The position numbers were made by a program, and so were the translations under genes. A DNA stretch of 64,000 bases, from positions 49,479,433 to 49,543,432 of the forward strand of contig CM068586.1 of the NCBI GenBank assembly GCA_035048485.1, in the 5' to 3' direction. Shown in pieces: positions 46,701-59,200 of this stretch (positions are counted from its first letter, which is position 1; every line of letters starts with the position of its first letter). The notes beneath the pieces were generated by a model that was not told the origin of the DNA, did no database searches, and worked only from the letters and a program-made list of their open reading frames with translations. The DNA is from Pteria penguin (lineage: Eukaryota; Mollusca; Bivalvia; Pterioida; Pteriidae).

Positions 46701-47030
46701 GAGCAAAACAGATAAAAAACAATCACTCTTTAGATAAAACATTTGAGCATAGTATCATTACAAGATCTTTGCGAAGTCTAAATTGATGACAAGATATAAA
46801 AAGTTTTTTACAATTTTGGTGCCTTTCTTGGGGATATTTCTTAAAGGTCACTTCTGTAGGAAGACTAAGGTGTTCAGAAGACCACATGTGTTGCCTGCTG
46901 TCTAATTACATGTATCTAACATGCGACTCCTACCAGACAGATAAAAAATGAGACAGACAGATGGACACCAAACAATTTGACCCCAATATGTCACGTTACT
47001 TAGCAGGCAACACAGAAAGGCAACTCATCC
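43720..47030. other. Downstream flank of gene 2, no gene seen
   Basis: Contains a repeat with TCAAGGTCAAG and ACAGACAGGACAGG (44990-45260) and an inverted Naiad type A tail (45715-45790). A weak open frame at 46122-46334 has no recognisable feature. A minus-strand AATAAA (inverse at about 46455) could serve gene 2, unproven. Confidence 0.45.
45715..45795 (-). repeat. Naiad type A tail fragment
   Basis: Minus strand: ATGCATGTCCTTGGTGATTT, GTGTCATACAGCTTTGTGAG, then TTTTCTCTTT. Confidence 0.7.
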
Positions 47031-47031
47031 T

Positions 47032-47291
47032 CTAATTCAAATCATCATCATATTTCTGTTTAGCCAAGTTTATAATGAGATCTTTTCTGAGCCTATAATG
47101 AATGCATGGTGAGTTTTTCAGGGTGTCTGTTCGGCCTTTTAGATTAACCTCTCGCGATGCCATTTTGTTGGCCACCTCTGTAAGCACTTCTAGGAGATCT
47201 AGTTTCAAATGCTCCAACTTCTCCTGAAGAACTCCATCCAGAAAATGGAATAGCCATCCTCCTGTCTTCTCATGGTGGTATGCATATTTAC
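47032..47291 (-). CDS. Caspase-like gene, last exon: p10 subunit
   Basis: Acceptor TTCCTTCAG, first bases GT completing Gly. Encodes SGKYAYHHEKTGGWLFHFL, then LDLLEVLTEVANKMASREV and SPCIHYRLRKDLIIN, and stops at TAG (47032-47034). It lines up with the caspase-3-type p10 pattern G-Y-x-S-W-R-x(4)-G-S-W-F-x-Q...I-L-T-x-V-N-x-x-V-A...P-x-x-x-S-x-L-x-x-x-L. At the S-W-R position the read is Ala-Tyr-His, so the S1 Arg is missing. The tail YDDDLN is slightly longer than usual. Confidence 0.85.
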
Positions 47292-50200
47292 CTGAAGGAA
47301 GAAGAAAAAGCTGTCACACTGACAGAAGGACAGACAGTTAACAAATTGATCAAGATGCTTCACAGCTGACACAAAAATGGCTGAAATTATCAGGATCTAG
47401 TTGGACATGTAGTGATATGCAAAATAAGCTGGAATAATGCCCAAGTTGCAACCTATATGTGAATTTCACTTCAAATCTTATGATAAAAATCATGAATTAT
47501 AGCTGAGTCTTTAAAAGACGCAAATAGAGTATTTCAGTTTTGAAGGAAATAGATTTGTTTCCACATTTCTTTGCATGTCTGGGTTCAGTAATCTGGCCCT
47601 TCAAAGCAAGCTCACTGCCTTGCCCTTTGACTGGAAAAATAGTAATTAATATCATTTTTTGACAGACCCGTATAAAGCTGTATATAGGTCAAACTGGACG
47701 ATCCCAAGACTTGTCTTTATCCCAACTCTGACTAGATTGTGATGAAATTTCGGAATGTGATTGGCTGAGAGCTGTCATGTACTGAATGTGTCTTATCCTA
47801 GTTCTAATGACATATCTTATACACCATCGGAGACACTAAATCTCACCTGCGATTTTCCAGAGGGTTTGTATATTGCCACAATCCGTGAGCGGCTCAATAT
47901 AATTAGTAAGAGTTATCTCTCGTGTGTGTATTCAATTCACAAACAAACATGGAGGCCAAACCGTACTCCATTTTCACAGGAGAGGAGATAAAAAGTAGAG
48001 ATATCAGTATGATAAGGTATAAAGAAGAGATACCTATATATACTTACACACACATAGAGACACAAACACAGAATTATAATATCATGTTAATACATAGGGT
48101 AAGAGAACATAACATATAACCATTTTGTACAGGGATAGGAAAATTCCACCTTAGGGCAAAGATTGGCATGATCCATGATTTGACATGTCAACTCTCCATG
48201 ACATGTCGATCAGAGGTACTTGAGTGGGATTTCCCCATCCCTGCACAAAATTTTAATCAGATCTATTCATCTTCAGTAGGATTTCAGATAAATGTATACA
48301 GTCATTCTTGAAATATGAATAAAATTAATACTATTACTGATTTTGTTATAGCCAGTATTCAGTCTCTTCGTTACACAGAGTTACTTCCCATTTGGGACAA
48401 GTATATAACGTAAAACACTTATGATGTCATCAAATTCTATGGAAACTGATCTAAAACTCAGGGAATTGATAGTCCACAAATGACGTTTTCATAGGAAATT
48501 GATGATGTCATAATGCCAATACATCCTCCATATAAATTGACAACAGCATAAAAATAGCATCGCGATGGATTCATACCTGAAGCCGAGGCAAACACCACAA
48601 GGGAATCATTGGGACATGGCTCTGTACAGTAAAGCAGACATTCCCCGTTATCTGCCTCTTCCCTCTGTATGGATGCCTCTACCTCTGGGACTTCTGTCAC
48701 CACTTCAGTGTCTATATCGCAGGTCTTTGTTCGCCTGTAGATAACATTCCCTCTGACCAATGCTTCCGTTCTTTCCTCAGTATGAGTGTGTACTTTTGTC
48801 CCTTCTTTATCCTCTGTCTGAGTAGTTATTTTCTCCATCTGTACTGACAGAATGTCTGACCTTTCTGTACTTCCTCCCATAGTTAAGTAAGCATGCTCAT
48901 GCCCAACAGGGATTTTCCTGGTTTCTGGTTTAGGAATCGCTAGGGCATTATTGTTGGCCGTTAGTTTAGGAACGTCTATCGCTAGGGCATTATTGTTGGC
49001 CGTTGGTTTAGGAACGTCTATCGCTAGGGCATTATTGTTGACGGTTACTTCCTCAAGAGGTCCCTGTTCCTTGAAATCTTTTGGTATCTCTCTAGGCAAG
49101 AACTGCACTATCGGTCCCTGAAGTATTCAAACATTTCTTTAAACTGACACATTATCATCCTTCCAGTATACAATTAGAATAGTAGTGGGGTCTAGAAGAA
49201 GTCTGCAACACAATGGTTTTAGGGGAAATGGTCAAACTAAGGTACAGTGATGAATACTAGATAAAGATTGAAGGCAAAAATTTATATTAAAATTTTGGAT
49301 GATCTCTTGTTCACTATGCTCAAACCAGCAAAAGGTCTAGGAAATGTTACTGTCCAGGAATTGATACATTACCAGTACACTGTCAAGCCAAATTAATCAA
49401 AAGAAACTCAAATGGCCCTTACAGGATGAGCACCCCTGAGGTCAGCCTAGAATGAAATAACATTGAATTACAGTCCAGAAAATGCTTTGATGAAACAAAA
49501 TCTTGTGACCTTGACCTTTTATATCCTAACCCTTAAGCCTATAAGGATACTCCTTGGTTCAGGAGTATAATATGTTCCATGTTATCACGACTCTAGGAGG
49601 AAAAACAATCATTTTACAATCAGGAAATTTCTGGGATATTAATGTCAGAAAGAATTATCTATTTCTGTCAAAAGTACATGTAAGTTAGTTGCAATGAAAT
49701 TCAAACTCTGCCTGTGGTTGTTGGTAATAACAATGTGTACCAAGTACCAAGTCCAGTATCTCCAGTAATGTGTCACAAAAGTCTGGAAAACTAAATTCAG
49801 AAAAAGCTGCCTAACTCTGCAAAAAAATGAACTACATGTATCTGTGACACAAATCATTAAAGTCTGTAGTGGTTGGCAATAAATATATGTACCACAAATC
49901 AATCCATTTACTTATAAAACTTGTATGTCTACAGATAGACATAAAAACAGAATTTTCTGTGGGAGTATTAAAATTTATAAACATCATTAAAATTAAACAA
50001 AAAATGCAATTTTCAAGATACTTGTGAATTTAATAGATTCTAATGGTTATCAGCAAATAAATGCTCTACAATCTCTTTAGAATTAAATGAAAAGAAGATG
50101 TGCCCTATATATTAATTACACCATACCCCATGAGAATAGGCATGTGCAATATGAAAGCCCTACCTCTTACAATTAAAAACTTATAACCAATGTTAAACTT

Positions 50201-53200
50201 TTTGAAAAGATTATTGTACCAATGGAAGGTCTTGTCATAAAGAATACACATGTACAATATGAAGGCCCTATATGTGGAATGTTAAAGTTTTTTTGCCATG
50301 GACAAACAGACAGACAGACAGACAATCCAAAAACTAGATGCCCCTAAATCTTTGATTCCAGGGGTATAGAAAATTTATTCATCAGCATGCCAGGTTACAA
50401 TACAGTGCTTGTGACTACGTCACTACTAGAAATTTTTTCTTGTATTTCTTTTTTTGTGTTACTCTATATCAGAATTATATCACCTACATAATAGAGGCCA
50501 GCATTTATTGGCAGGATGAATGAGAAGATGAGAAGATGTTGAAGTGCAGCAGTTCAAATCCACAAGGCCATTATGCCCTTTGCAATGTATACATATAGAA
50601 GACAGTTACATATGATGTAATCAATACAAACATACGCCCATTCTTCTGCCTTTTGCATCAGGAACATCAAATGACTCTTCTGTGGAAGCATTAGTGGATT
50701 GCTTTTCACACGACTTGTCTTCTACAACTTGTAATGTTGTGCCATGGTCCTCTGGGTCTCCCTTATCTCCCGAGACACTGCTACAAGCCTACACAACAAA
50801 CCGTTATACTAATAGATAAATACACAAACACTCAGAGAATGTATGGAGTTCAATGCACCAGTCATCATTTACTACATGTATATCATCTATTGAGTCTTTT
50901 CATTACACAGAGTTATTTCCCATTTCAGACGTTATCTGACGTAAACAAAAAAAATTAAGATGTCATAAATTTCCAAGGAGAACATCATCTGTGGACTCTC
51001 GTTTCCATGAGCTTAAACTTGTTTCCATAGAATTTGATGACCTAACATTTACTATATGCCAGACATTGTGCCAAATGGGAAGTAACTCTGTGTAAACAAA
51101 AAGACAGAATATGGACAATTGTTCACATGCATGTTTCTGATAAAAAAAATACCCCTATCAGTAATTTTAAAACTGAACTTTAATACCAATCAAATGGATG
51201 AATCCAGTTGTCAATAATTCATCCAAGCAATTAAAAGATAAAATGAATGGTGCATAATGCTCAACAACATCAGAATTTCCATAAATTTAAATAATTAAAA
51301 ATAAAAAACTGCTAAAGACAGTATGGCTGGATTGCAAAGCAAATTCAAAACAAGGTCAAGGTCACAAGGTCAAAAGTCATGGATTAAACTGAAACCACTC
51401 CTATGCGTGAAGTATTAAAGATCTACTCCTATTAATTCAAAAGATATAGGCAAAGTTATAGTTTTTTAAAAGTAGGTCAAGGTCAAAGGCCATAGTCACT
51501 AGAATGAAAGTCATGGCATAATTTAAAAGCTCTGGTCATAAGGAACCAATATGTAAAGTATTATGTTTATACTCCTCTTAGTTGCTGAGATTTTGCTTCA
51601 ACCAGAAACTTTAACCAAAATGTTGACTGACAGGCAGATGGACATCGCCAATCTACAAACCAGAACTGTTTTGCAAACTGGCCAAAAATGATCGTGAAAT
51701 TGACACACTAATTAAATTCCAGGAACACTCACGTTCCACAAATTTTTGGCCACCTGGCCTTTTTCAAGTGGTTTAATAGTATATGTATACTAAGTATGTC
51801 TAAGTACAATCCATGTTAGCAAGCAGAATCATTGAGCATATATAACCAATATGCTCCTTGTTTCTACATATACCTATATACATATATATGTATATAGGTG
51901 TATGGTTTCTACACTACCTAAGCCAGTGTGGTCTAGTGGATAAGGTGCTCAGTTCATGACCTAAAGGTCCCGGGTTCGATTCCCACCCTTGGCACACCGG
52001 TGTTCTGTCTTTCGGATCAGACCATAAAAACTAATGTTGTGTGTCACGGTAGGCGTGGCACGTAGAAAATCCCTCACTGCTTTGGGTGGGTCCGTTGCAA
52101 AGGTAGAAATTTCTATGCAATGCATGCATCAGGCAGATGCCATCACCATATACGTGAAATAACTGTGGAGTGAGGTAAAACAATAATCAATCAATCAATC
52201 TATACTACCTAAGATGAATTGTACTTAGATTTAATTTACTATAAAACCACTTGAAAAGTGCCAGATGGCTGAAAATTTGCAGAATGTGAGTGTTACTGGC
52301 TTTCTGTCACAGACTTCCCCTTTTGGAGGATTTTATTTTACACTAATAAAATCAATCAAGCAAACACCTCTGGCCATAACTTCTTCTATATTTGATTTGT
52401 GACACTTACCTGAATCAGGAAAACTTTCTGAACATTTTTTAATGCATGAATTTGGAATGCATTAATGACGTCTTTGGTTTCTACCACTTCTTTATCATAA
52501 CAGTAGATGAAATGTTTTTTCTCTTTACTGCGAGTTGCAGTCCCTGATGCACTGCGCTGATGTACTTCTCCCTCTATTCGTTCTTCTCCGTGTGTAGATA
52601 TGACAACTATGATTAACTCTGGCTTTTCTTTTGCAATCTCTTCTGCTTCTACACAGAACAAGAAACGACTGATAATCAGAATAGACCTTTTTCATATTAA
52701 TATCAGCTTTCACTCAACAAGACCGACATCATTTCTGTTGTGACATAACAATCAAAACACTGACGCCAAAATAAAACTTTTCGCAAAAAGTAGGTCGTCG
52801 GGCATCAGGCCCCTTATATCGTGTAAAATATAAAATTTGTGTATTGACTGATAGTGACCTTTTCACACCCATTTTCATTATGTCATAAAAGAGGAGAAGC
52901 CCGGAAAACCTTTCTGACCCCACCAATTTTCCCCCACCCCAGAGGTCTGACCCCAACTTTGAAACCCACATGCACAACTACAATCCACATTCTTTCATAT
53001 GACACCATCAAAAGTTTTGTTACCCCTTTAGTTAAGGAGGAGAAGCCCGGACAAGCTTTTATGACCCCGCCCATTTTCCCCCATCCCAGGGGTCTGACCC
53101 CAACTTTGAAAACCACATGCACAACTACAAGCCACACCCTTTCATATAACACCATCAAAAGTTTTGTTACCCCTTTAGTTACGGAGGAGAAGCCCGGACA

Positions 53201-56200
53201 AGGATGGACGGATGTCAGCGGTATAGCATAATACGCCCACATTTTTTAATGCAGGCGTATAAAAAACTGAAAATCATTTGAATGTCACATTCTTTTACGA
53301 ACCGTGGAAGGGTGAATAATGGCACTTATACAACAGCTGCACAATTTTTCCATTTATGGTTTCTTATCTTAAGCCCATTACAGATTTCATTAAAGCAGTT
53401 CTGCTGAATTATTACATATGATGTGTGTCTTTAGGGATCACAGATACTGCATGTCAGTATCAATCTGATCTTATGGCTTCAACTATTGTACAGTCCTTTC
53501 TTGGGTGAAATGTTTACTTTTCCAAAAACAAGGTAAAAGATTTTGTCTACATAATGATGGTGACCATTTCATAAGTAATTGCAATATTAGCTACAATTTA
53601 TTTACCTTTTTGATCAAATGACACTAACAATGTTGGGTTGTTTTTTGTTTTTGTTTGTTTTGGTTTTTTATCAAAGGTGCCTGTACTTTTCATTTGGGAT
53701 TTTTTTGTCCCATTTGCATGATGCAAAAATTTCAATGCTTGGGGAAAATTTAGACAAATTTTGGGAAAAATCAATAAAATTTCCATTGGGAAGGGTCCTT
53801 ATAACAGACCTGATTTGAGAATGATTGATTGAATGATTATTGTTTTACGTCACTCCATGTTTATTTCACTACATGTGTATATAGTGACGGCATCTGCCTG
53901 ATGCATTGCATAGAAATGTAGGCCCTTGCAACGGGCCCACCCAAAGCAGTGAGGGATCTTTTATGTGCCACGCCTACTGTGACACGGGACCCCGGTTTTT
54001 ACTGTCTCATCCAAAAGACAGAACACCGGTGTGCCCAGGGCGGGAGTCGAACCCAGGACCTCTCGATCATGAGCCCAGCACCTTATCCACTAGGCCACAA
54101 CAGCTTACCTGATCTGAAGAAAAAAAACAGAACTGGAGAGAATAATGGCAGATTTAGAGGGGGATGCCGGGGCCCCCGCCCCCCTGCTCGCTGCATATTT
54201 ACCACTAATAATCCAGATCTGGCACCAAAAATGGTCGAGTACTTTGGCTCATACAAATGTGGGCCCCCTTTTTTTCAGAAATCCTGGATATACCACTGTA
54301 TATTAATTTCTACTTTCTTACAATTTCACTAAAAGTAAATAAATGGTGTTTTTGTAATACAATGTATAATTATTACTTACTTTCTTTGAAATAGGCAAGG
54401 GTTTTTTCCGCAGTAAGTTCCCTTGGATTTTCATGGTTGGTAAACTTCAGATTTTCAACAAAAAATTTCTCCATGTTTTTAATATCGTTTCTTGTACCAA
54501 ACCTAGGTTCTAGATATTTTTGTCTCTCAAAGTCATCATAGGTTTGTAAGACAAAAGAGACTAAATGACTCTTTGATGGGTCAATCATTGGACATTCTGT
54601 GTCCTCTGTACTAGCCGAAAATACATCTTCTGGTGGGTCCATTGATGGATATGTCATCATGGGTGGGAAATAGCTGCCAAAAATTATAAATGATACATAA
54701 AATTAAAAAAAAAAATCATTTTTATACCTGAGTAGCCTATATGACATAACTTGGTGGTGGGTTTTCCTATGAGACTTTACTTAGCAATGTAGTTGCATAT
54801 GTGACTCTACTTAGTGATGGTGTTGCTGCTGTGATTCTACTTAGTGATGGTGTTGCTGCTGTGATTCTACTTAGTGATGGTGTTACTGCTGTGATTCTAC
54901 TTAGTGATGGTGTTGCTGCTGTGACTCTACTTAGTGATGGTGTTGCTGCTGTGATTTCACTAAGTGATGAAGTGGTCCATGTGATTTTACTTAGTGATAA
55001 AGTTGACAATGTCACTTTAACTTAGTGATAAAACTGTCCAATATGTGACTTAACTCAGTGATTGGTGTTGTCTATGTGGCATTACTTAGTAATGAATCTG
55101 TCTTTATGACATAACTTCGCAGTGAAAGAGCCTAATATGTGAATATACTTTGCAATGAAGTTGCCTATGTGGCTTTACTATGCGTTGACGCTGTCTGTGT
55201 GAAATTTCTTTGTACTGAAGTTGCATTTATGTAGTGAGGGTGATGTATAACTCAAGATCAAGTAAAAAAATCCCCTTTTTGCAATGGATTAACCCAAAGG
55301 GAGACGAATCTTGGATCTTCTCACATTTACCATGATATGGAAATTTAGATTTCAACGTCTTATTCAAATGACTGTACCCTGACAAATTTGCCTGGTAACT
55401 TACATCTGGGATTTCTCAGCTTTGAACGATAGATGCTATGGACTGATCATTCCAGACTACAGGATGGTAATCATATAACTGCAAGTAGTGGCCCTATTTG
55501 AAGGATAGGGCCACAATTCCCTTCGTTGCGTAAACTTGCAATTTTGATAAACGGAATGGCCAGCACGATTCTATACAGTTCGAAATCAAATGGAGCAAAT
55601 ATCTAGTAACATCTATAAGCATTAAGCAAACGATCGGCAATAATAACTTACTCCCAATCTGTTGTCTGAGGCCTTCCCATATTATGTAGTCTGAATCATC
55701 CATATGTTTGATTCTGCTACCGAGATACAATTACGTAAGCATGGGGATGATTCAGACTACTTATCGACAAACCGGTAAATTTGATAGGTTAGGTTAGTGA
55801 AATTAACTTACTTGAAATTTGGTGGGGTGTTAAATGATTGTGTTCTACTATGACCTGGAAAAATACAAAGACAATTCATAAGGATTATTTTACATTATAA
55901 AATGACATAGATATAATACAGGTATACGAATTAAAAACTGTACTGTGTTTACGGATTAAGTCAGAGTTTTTACCCAATATACTGTACATGTACTTATTTT
56001 GGCGGAATTCATATTTTAGCGCAATTAGCACTGTTCAGAGTGTGCTAATTCATGACTACACTGAAATAAAGTACATGAGATCGATAGAATTAAAGAAGCA
56101 CAGTTGTTTCATCTCTATAGTTATGTCTATCAATAGCAGTCAGGAACAATTCATCATTTATTTTGATAAAGCATAAAGAGAACACAAGTAACGATATACT

Positions 56201-59200
56201 GAAAATGTTTGCATTACTGGACACTGTTGATATGATTAGTGCAGAGAATCATAAAAAAACATGGTTTAAATTTCAGGAATTAATTCCACGCTATGCAGAT
56301 TGCTTCTACGATATCTTCTATTACATAATTATAGGCAAGGAGTGGTCAGGGATATGGCCGATTAATCTCATATCGACATGAAAACAATGCCTTGGTCCAT
56401 AAAACATAAGAATGACATTTATTTTATGTTTTACTATAAACAGAAGAAAATGTATTACTTATCATTACATCATTACCAGATGTTATGCTTTCAGTGGTAT
56501 GGTAGATTATTAAATAAACGTGAATGAAGTGAAATTGTATTTGATTCACTGCATGAACTGTGAGTAAAGAAATTTATCCAATGCTTGATGATAATACAAG
56601 CCACTCAACGGTTAAATAACTCCATGTACATGTACTCGTTAAGAATCTTCAAATATTGTTATGTCCAGAGGCAAATGTGTCATAACAGCGAGTTCGATAG
56701 TCACCATGTGACATATATTTCAATTCCTTGTAAGTTAGAGATAGTTAAATGCAATATTTTTTACTCAAAACCTGTTTTGAATGCGCATATTTAATGGATA
56801 AATTGCGCTTATCGAATATGACAAATACGCTAAAATATTGCATTTTGTGCTAAAATTGATCGAGCTAATATATGAAAAGTACAGTACTTTCTGTCAGATT
56901 TTTCTCGTATATACATTTGTACATGCAGTTGTACAGATGATGGTGTCACACTAAATTCATGTTCAGAATGTCCTTAATAATGTACTTCTAATGTCTGACT
57001 TTCAGCATCAAGAAATCCTTAAATTAAATGCCTTCCATACAATGTGTATGCCAGAATTCTATACACATTTTCAAAAATTCTAGTACATCCTCAGAAAGCA
57101 AGGAATAGATATTTTTCAAATTCAAAATGATGTAAGAGGCCTTTATGCCACACATGCTACTTTTTGCGGGGATTTTCATTATGATGTCAATGCTAGAATA
57201 GTCACTCAGAATAAAATGACGTAAATTTTTACTGCAAATTATCATATGTCTGGCATGGAATGCAAAATGAGATCAATAGGAAATAGATCTAAATGAAAAG
57301 TACTTCTATTTTCTGATTGAAAAACTAAAGCAGAATTTCACTCTACTGTGAGGACAACTCTATGCCAAAATTTTTGAAAAAAAAATGTTTATTTCTTTAG
57401 AAAGAATGGTTTGACGATGTGTACACTTTCTTATACTTTGGGGATTATTAAGGGTGAGCATCAAACTGTATTATTTCTCAATAAATTGTTAAAGAAAATC
57501 CTTATAATTTAATTCAAGGCAAAAATAACTTGGTTTCACATCTTAATTTTCAACAATAAATTCATTTCAAAATGTAAATTAAATATAAGTTATAACAACC
57601 GAAGTGGGAAGAAAATATATGTATCATGTTAACATTTCCTGAAGTGTGTGTGTCTAAGGAACTTAACCAATTTATGGAGTATAAAATAAAAGTGACAAAT
57701 TTGTTGTCTTATGCAAAATCTTATTTAAAATCATGTTACCCTTTCTAGGAATGGTGATCCCTCTGTTATTGACCAATTCTGAAATAGAAAAACATGTACA
57801 TGTATGGTAGACAGAAAATTCATCAAATTCTATGTCTGGGGCAGGCTTGGTGTAGTTGTTAAGCACTTGGTTCATGATATAACTGACAAATTGTTGAAAG
57901 CAACGTAAAACACCAATCTGCTGATCTACCAACAAATCAAATTCTTTGTCTCCCAGACATACTGAATCATTCTTTGTCATTATTGTTCCTTGATCTTACA
58001 CTGCATGTCTATCAACACCTATGTAAGAATCTTGATAAATTATGAAATCATGATAGAAAATACATTTTGTTTCCTTTATTGACTCCACAATTATCCAATT
58101 TGTAGCAAAGTATTCATGTTTTTGATTTCTCACAATCAAGCCAAAATTTTTATTTTTATATATTGGAATATCTATCACATTTCGTGTATGTCTGTTACTA
58201 AAATAAAACAAATGACAATGGAAGAAAAAATATACCAAATTGTGTTTATCTAAAAGTACAATAAGTTTAATATAATGTTGAAACGCAAACTGAGAAATGC
58301 TGTATGCCATATCATTGCAAGGCAGAGAATGATGTACTTTTCAATTAAATACTGGAGTACAGATTGATATGTTTCCTTAGAGACAGAGATACAAGTGATA
58401 TCAAGGAGAGAGAACTTTGTCTTGCATTGAATGCATTTTTAGCTGGGGTGTAACAAAATGGTACATGGGCAAACTCAACACAGTATGCAAAGGAGAAGCA
58501 AATGAGATTTTTCGGTGAAATTTCTGTGAGAGTCTACACTGCTGTTAAATAGATAACTTTGGATTCTTTTAAATCAATGAACAGTCACTTCCAATTATTA
58601 ATTTTACAGTTTATTCATACAAGAAATTTACTAAATAAAACAAACCATCAAATTAACAATAATTGCAGTGAATAATACTCTAAAGAAATAAACAAGAGCA
58701 ATGCCTACAGTGGCATCCCCTCAAACGGTAGCAAATCTATGGTACTAAAATGACCTTGACCTTTAAACTTTTGACCTCATAATCATAAGGGATCTTCTTC
58801 ACATTATATCAAAGCCATTTGTGAAGTATGAACCTAATAGACCTAAAATTGTGGATTCTAAAGTGTCTACAAGGTTTTTCTATGATGAACTCATGACCTT
58901 AACCTTTGAACTTTTGACCCTAATATCCATAGGATCTTCCAATCCTTATTATAAAACTACATGTGAAGTATGAACCCAAAACTGTGACTTATAGAGTATC
59001 CACAACATATTGTTACAGGCATATGCATCACACGTGAACAGTACTGTTACTATATCCCCCTGTGATAAATAAAAGATCATATTATTTTATTAACCAATCT
59101 TTCTTCATTTTTTGATGTACTGATGACTTTTTAGTGTTATTAAATCTGATAAACTTTTCAATTAAGCCAGAGTTATCTGCCCCTTACGATACTTCTTTTA

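Noticed and set aside
51930..51995. tRNA gene
   Set aside because: A and B boxes are present, but the sequence is the head of a SINE with body and tail, and three copies exist. No complete tRNA cloverleaf was supported.
52854..53242. 125- and 119-codon frames on opposite strands
   Set aside because: They are generated by a ~155-bp tandem duplication. Proline/threonine repeats are mirrored on both strands and there is no domain.
54767..55025. Leu-Ser-Asp-Gly-Val repeat proteins on both strands
   Set aside because: They are a product of the 30-bp minisatellite inside a caspase-like gene intron.
55494..55730. 78-codon minus-strand frame in a caspase-like gene intron
   Set aside because: No domain. 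Both flanking exons already join in phase without it.
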